A stretch of DNA of 22,841 bases from Blattamonas nauphoetae (Eukaryota; Preaxostyla; Oxymonadida): the NCBI GenBank assembly GCA_033064195.1, contig JARBJD010000693.1, positions 1-22,841 on the forward strand, in the 5' to 3' direction. Of this stretch, positions 16,666-22,841 are shown one piece after another. The number at the start of each line of letters is the position of its first letter. Positions within the stretch are counted from its first letter, which is position 1. A program made the translations under genes and the position numbers. The notes under the pieces were generated by a model. It was not told where the DNA came from. It saw only the letters and a program-made list of their open reading frames with translations, and ran no database searches.

Positions 16666-17716
16666 ATGAATCCAACTGCGATGTACAAGGAAAGACGTCG
16701 AGTATGTTCAGAACAAGCATTAATCGAATCAATGAGAGAAGAGAACTGTTCGCTAGTCTCTGAGTATGTCAGAAATAATGTGCCGGTGACGTATGTTCAT
16801 GAGGGAATCAAGAATTTTAATTTCAATGAAAGAGCAAACAAAAATGAATCGACAAAAATACAATTCACAAATGATTGAGAAAATGATTGATCATAATCTC
16901 TCAACAACCAACGAGAATTCGGCAGTGATTGAATCACTTCAGAAGACATCAGAAGCACACAAAACTGCAATATCTTCAATTCAGAAAGTGGTGAGCACAA
17001 ATGGATCAATCACGACACCAACAATTGGAGGATTGATCAATGTGAATGGAGCGAATTGGAACATTTCAGAGGGATCACTTCCGAAGTATCCAGGAACATA
17101 TCCGGCTTCGACATTTTCTTCTGGCATTTCAATTTCACAATCGATTGCAGAAACTTCTGGAATTCAGTTCAATGGTGATGGAATAATTATGTGGTCACCG
17201 TGTGACAAACCAGCACTGTATTACTACGATGAGGACACAGGTTCAGGAGTGTTTTCAATATCCACAACAGGAAGTTTTTCTCAGTTGTCAGACAGAAGGG
17301 TGAAAAGAAATATTGAACCTTATCCCGATGTTCTTGAACAATTGAATAAAGTGGAAATTGTGCAGTATCAGTTCAACACATTCGACTCGAAGATCAACAA
17401 AGTGACGAAGCAAATTGAAAATGAGACAGATGAAGAACACTTGAAGAACTGCAAAGAGAAATGTGAATGCCTGAAGAAGGAAAGTGAGAAGAAACACATT
17501 GGTGTAATTGCTCAACAGATCCAAGACATATTCCCAGAGGTCGTGAATGATTCCAATCCAGATTGTCTCCAAGTTGATTATGCAGAACTCTCTTGCTTCT
17601 GCGTGAAAGCCATTCAGGAACTGAGTAGCATTGTCGGACAACAACAAACACTCATTAATGAACTAATACAAAAATATAATTCACTGATCGAAACAATGAC
17701 TAGTATTCCAACATGA
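16666..17716 (+). pseudogene. fibre/tailspike-like protein with C-terminal S74 intramolecular chaperone (about one break)
   Basis: Candidate receptor-binding fibre. The N-terminal part is charged and helical and could anchor it to the capsid. The middle (about 17000-17280) is a Gly/Ser/Thr-rich beta-type stalk region (TTPTIGGLINVNGANW, then TFSSGISISQSIAETSG). The C-terminal part is a peptidase S74 (endosialidase-type) domain. It has LSDRRVKRNI near 17285 with the Ser and the Lys five residues later, which is the self-cleavage dyad known from phage tailspikes. After an inserted Glu/Lys/Cys-rich helical segment comes KKHIGVIAQQIQDIFPEVV near 17490, then VDYAELSCFCVKAIQEL. In that family the domain drives trimer folding of the stalk and then cuts itself off. 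A C-terminal coiled coil follows. The gene has about one break in this copy. It is transcribed against the structural block and overlaps the 136-residue gene by 17 bases tail to tail. Confidence 0.85.
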
Positions 17717-18110
17717 GATCAACAAGAAATTCATAATACTCTTTGATTATTTTTCCATTGATTGACTCTTTAGTTTTCATCTCGATTGGTTCACCAGAAC
17801 TGTCTTTAAACCAGATCTTCACAATTGATTGTCGAGTAGTTAATTCCCACTTCTTTCGCTTCGCGATCTGTTCATTACAGAAAGCAACAAATGAGTCATT
17901 GAATGCATCAGTCTGAATCCAATCACCATGGATTGTGATGTGCTGAGGAATGTCTTTTGAAATGACTGTCGATGCAGCATCACTTTCTTCTTTCACATGA
18001 ATGAGCTTACAGTCGAGAAAGTGAACATATTTTTGTTTTCTAGAATTGGTAAAATCAGGAGGTAGTTGAGTAGTGTGAGAATTCTGAATTGAGAAATAAC
18101 GTTTGACCAT
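17700..18110 (-). CDS. 136-residue structural-block protein, function unknown
   Basis: The whole copy of this gene, 136 residues. I do not recognise it. The sequence alternates short strand-like segments (YVHFLDCKLIHVKEE, then TVISKDIPQHITIHGDWIQ) with polar turns. A basic KRKKWEL patch near residue 85 and a charged helical C-terminus follow. The size and look would fit a single small beta-sandwich, for example a minor capsid or cement protein, but this is only a guess. It is the last gene of the rightward structural block in both elements, directly after capsid paralogue 2. Its stop codon lies inside the 3' end of the fibre gene, an overlap kept in both copies. Confidence 0.72.
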   Translation of the reverse strand: MVKRYFSIQNSHTTQLPPDFTNSRKQKYVHFLDCKLIHVKEESDAASTVISKDIPQHITIHGDWIQTDAFNDSFVAFCNEQIAKRKKWELTTRQSIVKIWFKDSSGEPIEMKTKESINGKIIKEYYEFLVDLMLEY

Positions 18111-18138
18111 TTGTGTTTTCTACAAAAATAAAATATTC
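18111..18138 (-). promoter_or_regulatory. T-rich start box of the 136-residue gene in B
   Basis: On the minus strand, GAATATTTTATTTTTGTAG precedes the ATG, as in element A. Confidence 0.55.
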
Positions 18139-18141
18139 AAT

Positions 18142-19830
18142 TTAATATCCTCTCTTCACTTCCTCATATGCTTCTTGGAGTCGACGATCAATGACATATC
18201 GCACTCGAGGTTGTCCATTTTCAATCCAGAACAACCAGTATGTAGCCTGATGCAATGCCAAAATAGGTGGAGGAGGTCCATCTTTGGTTGATGTGAAAGA
18301 TGGATCAAGTTCTCCCTGATTGATTGGGGTTCCTCTGCAGACAATATTCACTGATTCTGCTGTTGAAATACCTTCTTCTCCACCAGTAATTTCACTTCGA
18401 TCTGTTGGAACCATAAATGTGAAACAAGTTGCATCTGTAACTGGTTTTGTTCTCTTGGAATCCTTTGCTTTATAGTCAAACACTCGAGTTGAACAAATCG
18501 AATTCTCAAACTCTTCTGTTGCAGAACAACCAATGAAATCACCATTCACCATCATCATTTGATAGAACTCTGGTGATATTGTTGATATTGGGAAATTGGG
18601 AAAGTTGGATCCAAGCATTTCGAAGTGACCAACGTAGTGAGGATTTCTGAAGACTGTACATTCATTTGGTCTTTCAGGGAATAAGCACATTAGATTCATG
18701 AGATTGTTGAGTTTGATACTGATGTTTGATCTCACTCCCATGGCATTCGCTTTTGTTTGGAATGATTGTGTGTCAATTCTTTCTGCTTTCATGACATACA
18801 GAGTCTTCGAATATGTGTTGAAGAGGGATTGTTTTGTTGCATCAGTGATTTGATATCCATAGCAAATTGTTGAGACTTTGTCCACCGAAGAGGATTGAAC
18901 AGTGCAAGTGAAAGAAATGGCTCCAACCTCAGCGACTGTACTGGCAGGTGGAGCATAGCTCTTTTTATTGCTAGCTTTCAGTACTGGATTTCCTATCTGT
19001 GTAAATTCCTGTGTTACTGGAGAAAAGTCCCCATCAGACATCAAGAGCATGTTGGTTTGATCCGACATACTTGTCAAGTCTTTATCTGGAAACAATTCAC
19101 GGCAACCTTGGGAAGATTTTCGAATGACAGTTGAATGTTGAATTGGACAATACACTAGTGAGTCAGTTGTCAAGTGAAATCTTAAACGTAAATTACCAAA
19201 GATTGAATTGGGATATTGATCAAATGTACTCAATGGAAGTAGATTCACAAATGGAATAACCAAAGGAATTGTTTTAGTGAGCTTATTTGTGGATTTATTG
19301 ACGGGGACATAGTAGAATCCGCACACACTCTGATCCATTCTCTGAACATTTTCCCAAAGACTGTAGCAGTGCTTCATATTGTTTTTCTCTTCGTACGACT
19401 TGAATGTGTGATACAGAAATGATTCGTGAACATGATTATTCTGAAGTGAATTGTCAATAATGTTTCCATGACTGTCAACGAGTCTCATATCTCGAATTGC
19501 ATCTGAGGATGATTTGTATCCGACGAATATTCCGGATAGTCCGACGTACTCTCCTGTTTCACTACTCGTATATGAATATGGAACAGTAATCGTGAGATCA
19601 ATTCGCAAATGACTCTTCATAAATTCAGTAACATCGTGACCGTCATAGCACAGTGGAACTTCAATCTCATCTCCGATTCTGCATGGCATTGGAGGATTTG
19701 TAGGATGCACTTCTTGAATAGAGTAGATGTGAGGTTCTGAATCCCACTGTTTCGGCAGATATGATTGCACTTCGATTTGCTCAATTAATGTCGATGTTGG
19801 TTTGGATTGATTTGATCTGATACTTCTCAT
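18142..19830 (-). CDS. capsid-sized structural protein 2 (candidate second double jelly-roll capsid protein)
   Basis: A 562-residue protein, whole here. It has no enzyme motif or membrane segment; strand-rich. It aligns with capsid protein 1 along its full length: IGDEIEVPL (residues 52-60), FVGYKSSSDAIRDM (102-115), a VNLLPLSTFDQYPNSIFGNL block (195-214), CPI (228-230), FTQIGNPV (276-283), CTVFRNP in the middle, and a C-terminal PPPPILALHQATYW-FWIENGQPRV region. The two genes are therefore an old duplication. Polintons usually carry one double jelly-roll major capsid protein and one smaller penton protein. Both proteins here are of major-capsid size. Compared with the copy in A, segments at about 85-101, 172-186, 231-271 and 284-313 are replaced by unrelated residues while the flanks are nearly the same. 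Its start follows the T-rich box directly. Confidence 0.75.
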   Translation of the reverse strand: MRSIRSNQSKPTSTLIEQIEVQSYLPKQWDSEPHIYSIQEVHPTNPPMPCRIGDEIEVPLCYDGHDVTEFMKSHLRIDLTITVPYSYTSSETGEYVGLSGIFVGYKSSSDAIRDMRLVDSHGNIIDNSLQNNHVHESFLYHTFKSYEEKNNMKHCYSLWENVQRMDQSVCGFYYVPVNKSTNKLTKTIPLVIPFVNLLPLSTFDQYPNSIFGNLRLRFHLTTDSLVYCPIQHSTVIRKSSQGCRELFPDKDLTSMSDQTNMLLMSDGDFSPVTQEFTQIGNPVLKASNKKSYAPPASTVAEVGAISFTCTVQSSSVDKVSTICYGYQITDATKQSLFNTYSKTLYVMKAERIDTQSFQTKANAMGVRSNISIKLNNLMNLMCLFPERPNECTVFRNPHYVGHFEMLGSNFPNFPISTISPEFYQMMMVNGDFIGCSATEEFENSICSTRVFDYKAKDSKRTKPVTDATCFTFMVPTDRSEITGGEEGISTAESVNIVCRGTPINQGELDPSFTSTKDGPPPPILALHQATYWLFWIENGQPRVRYVIDRRLQEAYEEVKRGY

Positions 19831-19853
19831 TTATAGAATAATAAAAAATACAA
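19831..19853 (-). promoter_or_regulatory. T-rich start box of capsid paralogue 2 in B
   Basis: On the minus strand, TTGTATTTTTTATTATTC followed by TATAA precedes the ATG, nearly the same as in A. Confidence 0.65.
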
Positions 19854-19882
19854 TTAACAATATTTCTTTTACTGTTTTGTCT

Positions 19883-21745
19883 CTACATGATTCCCAAATC
19901 TTTGTGTAACGCCTTCAGTGTGTGATTAGGATAGTATTCGACTCTTGGTTCGCCATTACTGTATCGTAATACCCACCATGTGGTTGCAGTGGTTGCTAAT
20001 ATTGGTGCTGGAGGATGCGTAAATGTTGTCATATCACCACCACTTTGACTTGGGTCGTAAACATTGTAGTATGTGTCAAGATTCCCTTGATATATTGGTT
20101 GAGATCTCAAAGTTACAGGAACATTCACACCTCTGGAACTGATAGAATCATTACAGTTTGTTGGACATCCACTTCTTTGAGTTGAGAAGCATCGAAGGAA
20201 GTCAGTGTTGTCATGAATCGGTCGCACTCTTGTCATTGTTTCACGAGGATATGTTCCGTCACCGGAGAGTTTCTCTCCAACAAGAGAATCCGTCAGTGAA
20301 CGCTCCAAATCATCTGGAACAGTGAGGTAAGAATCAAGGTTTAGAGTCGACAATGCGAACTGGTAGAAACGAGCTCCAATAGTTGTTGTGGGTTGTTCTG
20401 GATAGTACTTGTTGAGTAGATTCACTTGGATATTCTTCTGCATTGGATTGTGGAAGCAAGTGACTTCATTATCGTAGTGACGGAAGAGAAGCATGATATC
20501 CTTGGCATTAACGAGAACCATTTGCTGAGTACAATCAATTCCTGTTTCCGTTGGTGTCTTCTGAAATGGATAAAATGAGATCTTCTCTGCTGGAATTGTT
20601 CCTGGACGATTTGTGTACATCTGTTTGAGATTCTCTTTCGCAATGTCTTTAATATTGTATCCAGAACTCATGCAGTACACATCATCAATTTAATAATCAA
20701 GAATGTTCAATGATGTATATTGATCCACGTATTCCGGTTCTTTATTCACGACATTGGATCCACCTAAATAGAGGTCTTTTGTAACCGATGGTTGGAGAAA
20801 TGATTGACCAATTTGAACGAAATTCTTTGTGCATGAGGCTACGAGATTATTCATAAAAACGGGACGATGTTGAATACAATTTTGAATAATTGCTTTAACA
20901 GTCGGTGGTGCTGCTGTTCCAACTACGAATGATGATAGTGTATTTTTCAATGTCAGTTCAGGATTCACAGGGCAGCAGACAAAAGCATCCTCATTGATGT
21001 ACACACTCAATTTCAGATCACCGAATAGACATCTGGGATAGTCAGTCATACCTGAGAAAATGAGAAGATCCTCAAGATTGATTGACACACGGATTGGCAC
21101 ATCAATACTGTCACATAAAGTACTAGTTACTTTTGTTCCTGTGAAGTCTGATAAAGGAATATAAACACCAGCAACAGATTCATCATGATTCCAAGCATTT
21201 TGCCATGGAGTGTGACAATGTTTTCGATTCTCCAATTGACTCTTCGGTTTGATCATATTGTAAATGTGTGATTCCATGGATACATCATTTGTTGTTGTAC
21301 TGATGATTCTCTGATTGTTGTGAAGAACTGTAAGATTCCGAAAGATGGATGCTGAATGCTTGAGTCCAACGAACATGAATATTCTCTCATTCATCAAAGA
21401 TCCAATAGTTCCTGATTCCCATTGCCAATTGTTGAGTTTCAATGTTGCTGTCATCGTGAACGTAATGAAGGAATCATCGATTTGACAGATGTCTTGATTA
21501 CCAGTCAATGGAATGATTATTTCCTGTCCTTTGTAGAATCGTGCATTCTCTGATGGTTTCAATTCTTGAATAGAAGTACTGTGGGCTCCATCATTCATGA
21601 GGTAATTAATGTGATGTTCAGACATGAGTTGCTGTTGTATTTGACCCATGTCATCTCTCGTGTATTCTATCCTTCCTGTGGTATTTCCAGTCAATGATGA
21701 TGCTCCAGCTCTTTTGTTTGTCAGATGTGTTATATGCGAGTTCAT
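19883..21745 (-). pseudogene. capsid-sized structural protein 1, copy in element B (about one break)
   Basis: Counterpart of 10642-12501 in A and nearly identical to it apart from four loop segments, where the two copies share little. The gene has about one break. All paralogue-wide blocks described for the A copy are visible. Its ATG overlaps the stop codon of the preceding MAPG gene, whereas the two are separated by a short spacer in A. Confidence 0.78.
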
Positions 21746-22119
21746 TTTATCAAAAATAAAAAAACTGTATTGCTTATTTCTCTTTCCCTTTTTCCGGAAA
21801 GGGTTCGAAGCCTCTCGCGAGACTTTTTCAGTTTCTTCTTCTTCGCTTTCGGCTTCAGCTTTTCTTCAAGTCTCAGTATTTCTCCTCTGAGTTTATTCGC
21901 AACTGTTGTGTTTCCTTCATTTATAGCTTGTTCATATTGTGCCATCTTTTCTGCGTGGATTTGCTGATCCGACTTCACATCTGGTATCATTTCAATTCCT
22001 GTCTGTGCTACCTTCGAAATCAATGGTCCAACGAAGGGAATGAGATTCAGAAATGGAGCTCCAACTCTGAGTATATTTTTGCCAACTGCTGCTAATTTTG
22101 ATAACCAACCTGGTGCCAT
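21742..22119 (-). CDS. MAPG protein 2, copy in element B
   Basis: Counterpart of 10305-10604. The start is put at the MAPG methionine (22119), which directly follows the T-rich box. The reading frame is open further upstream, but that part corresponds to the spacer and the previous gene. The amphipathic N-terminus, hydrophobic segment and helical middle match A closely. The C-terminal part differs from A: it stays basic (KKLKKSRERLRTLSGKR) but is read through a short GC-rich palindromic segment that A lacks. Whether this product would act like the A version cannot be told. Confidence 0.65.
   Translation of the reverse strand: MAPGWLSKLAAVGKNILRVGAPFLNLIPFVGPLISKVAQTGIEMIPDVKSDQQIHAEKMAQYEQAINEGNTTVANKLRGEILRLEEKLKPKAKKKKLKKSRERLRTLSGKREREISNTVFLFLIK
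21746..21767 (-). promoter_or_regulatory. T-rich start box of capsid paralogue 1 in B
   Basis: On the minus strand, GTTTTTTTATTTTTGATAAA precedes the ATG at 21745. In B this box lies inside the 3' end of the MAPG protein 2 reading frame. Confidence 0.6.
21789..21823. repeat. short GC-rich palindromic insert sharing the dispersed-repeat core
   Basis: Relative to A, the 3' end of this gene holds an extra segment made of three adjoining palindromes: TTTCCGGAAA, a TTCGAA-centred core and TCTCGCGAGA. The 14-base core AGGGTTCGAAGCCT is identical to the core of the 40-bp repeat in the next gene, while the flanks differ. Confidence 0.55.
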
Positions 22120-22140
22120 TTTAGGAAAATAAAAATATTC
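22120..22140 (-). promoter_or_regulatory. T-rich start box of MAPG protein 2 in B
   Basis: On the minus strand, GAATATTTTTATTTTCCTAAA precedes the ATG at 22119. Confidence 0.6.
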
Positions 22141-22156
22141 GAATACTAGTGAATGT

Positions 22157-22501
22157 TTATCCTTTGAATTGAATTTTGGAGTTAGTAGAGAGTGGCATAT
22201 CATCATTTGAGAATCGTCCATTTCGAGGGGGTTCGTACTCGATCATCTGTGGTTATTGTTGACGATTGATCGCCTTGTCTTGCCTTTGCAAGGCTTCGAA
22301 CCCTCGGTGAGAGTTTTGTTGATAAACGTCCATCATTCCTCCTAATCCATTCAGTATTCCTCCAGCTGTTTGTCCAAATTTACTGTTCGTTTGAGAGAGC
22401 ATTCCACCACCAACTTGAAGTAATGTTGGAGCTAGAGGTTTGATGAATTGAAAGAATTGCTTGCCGATATTTTTGAGTTTGTTGAAACTTCCTGGTGCCA
22501 T
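22157..22501 (-). pseudogene. MAPG protein 1, copy in element B (about one break)
   Basis: Counterpart of 9959-10267 with a near-identical N-terminal half (MAPGSFNKLKNIGKQFF). The limits are set by similarity to A. It carries about one break. It also contains the second copy of the 40-bp dispersed repeat, which adds twelve residues to the glycine-rich middle without changing the frame. Confidence 0.68.
22274..22313 (-). repeat. 40-bp dispersed repeat, copy 2 (inside MAPG protein 1 of B)
   Basis: It replaces four bases of the A sequence with 40, a net gain of 36. It matches the integrase-linker segment 5339-5378 at 35 of 40 bases but is read in another frame (as SHRGFEALQRQD). The A copy of this gene has nothing here, so in the B lineage this is an insertion, or in A a clean loss. 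Confidence 0.7.
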
Positions 22502-22524
22502 TTATGTAAAAATAAAAAATACAA
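22502..22524 (-). promoter_or_regulatory. T-rich start box of MAPG protein 1 in B
   Basis: On the minus strand, TGTATTTTTTATTTTTACATAA precedes the ATG, identical to the box in A. Confidence 0.65.
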
Positions 22525-22537
22525 TTCATTTATAATT

Positions 22538-22841
22538 TTAACGAGGAATCGCTTTCGTCAGAGAAATGCCATAATTGAGAATAGTGTTGTATGCTTCATT
22601 GTAGGCAATGCTCATATCTTTTCCTCCAACAAGGATCTTGAAAATGGTTCGAAACACTGGGAGTTTATTCAGACATAAGCACTTGTCAGACAGGTCATCC
22701 AGTTCAATCACCACATCATTGATTCCAGTGAGTGTCGCAATCAGTGCGCATAAATCACTTTGGTTGGTGATCAGTTTCTTCGATGGTTCAATGAGATTAT
22801 TCAATAGTTTCTTTTCACAAGCAAAAGCATTTTTGTAGCAA
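22538..22841 (-). CDS. 154-residue helical protein, partial copy in element B
   Basis: The 3' part of the gene described at 9458-9922, nearly identical in protein and DNA. It runs off the right edge of the window, so its start is not seen. Function unknown. Confidence 0.65.
   Translation of the reverse strand, partial: CYKNAFACEKKLLNNLIEPSKKLITNQSDLCALIATLTGINDVVIELDDLSDKCLCLNKLPVFRTIFKILVGGKDMSIAYNEAYNTILNYGISLTKAIPR

Larger units (their letters stand above)
14731..22841 (-). mobile_element. Maverick/Polinton-type element B (partial, inverted relative to A)
   Basis: This is a second copy of the same element family in the opposite orientation, continuing past the right edge. It reads inward from a candidate terminus at 14731: gene-free terminal region, fibre gene on the plus strand, then on the minus strand the 136-residue gene, second capsid paralogue, first capsid paralogue, two MAPG genes and part of the 154-residue gene. 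The gene order mirrors A exactly. The second capsid paralogue and the 136-residue gene look whole. The fibre gene, first capsid paralogue and the 102-type MAPG gene each carry about one break. The polymerase, integrase and ATPase of B would lie beyond the window. Confidence 0.88.

Noticed and set aside
22290-22313. tRNA gene suggested by the box B-like core in the dispersed repeat
   Set aside because: There is no matching box A, acceptor stem or cloverleaf around any copy; the resemblance is limited to the TTCGAA-centred core.
1-22841. Ciliate-type genetic code, as in Tetrahymena Tlr elements
   Set aside because: TAA, TAG and TGA all act as ordinary stops at the ends of whole genes here, with gene lengths that match between A and B.

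Overview
The window holds two copies of a Maverick/Polinton-type virus-like DNA element lying in opposite orientation, plus one element terminus. No host gene is visible. The family call rests on four things found together: a protein-primed type family-B DNA polymerase, a retroviral-type (rve) integrase, an A32/FtsK-like packaging ATPase, and a block of structural genes with capsid-sized proteins. Genes are compact, apparently intronless and read with the standard code. Almost every one starts a few bases downstream of a T-rich box. This fits a protist host. A parabasalid such as Trichomonas, known to be full of Mavericks, is my best guess, but nothing in the window proves the host.

Element A (about 1-14730, plus orientation) reads: a remnant of a fibre-like gene (1-236), polB (411-4972, broken several times), integrase (4997-6949), a coiled-coil protein (7019-7369), the packaging ATPase on the minus strand (7385-8275), then a rightward structural block. 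That block contains a 321-residue unknown (8329-9294), a 154-residue unknown (9458-9922), two small MAPG-starting amphipathic proteins (9959-10267 and 10305-10604), two adjacent paralogous capsid-sized proteins (10642-12501 and 12554-14231) and a 136-residue protein (14263-14673). The last piece of A is the 3' end of a minus-strand fibre gene, which stops abruptly at 14730.

Element B (14731-22841, minus orientation, running off the right edge) begins with AG exactly where A's homology stops. It has about 1.9 kb of gene-free terminal sequence, then a fibre gene with an S74-type intramolecular chaperone/autoprotease domain (16666-17716). The same structural block follows in reverse: 136-residue protein, second capsid paralogue, first capsid paralogue, the two MAPG proteins and part of the 154-residue gene. 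The simplest reading is that B inserted into the fibre gene of A.

The two copies are nearly identical across most genes and spacers, so they look young. At certain loops of both capsid paralogues, however, they differ almost completely. A and B are each a mosaic of whole-looking and broken genes. In A, polB has several breaks and two structural genes have about one each. In B, three genes have about one each. They are treated here as fossils.

The most noteworthy points are the S74-domain fibre, the tandem capsid paralogues with matching hypervariable loops, an HNH-like zinc module inside the polymerase, a shared T-rich box ending in (T)AAATG at nearly every gene, and a 40-bp dispersed repeat found in the integrase gene of A and, in another reading frame, in a small structural gene of B.
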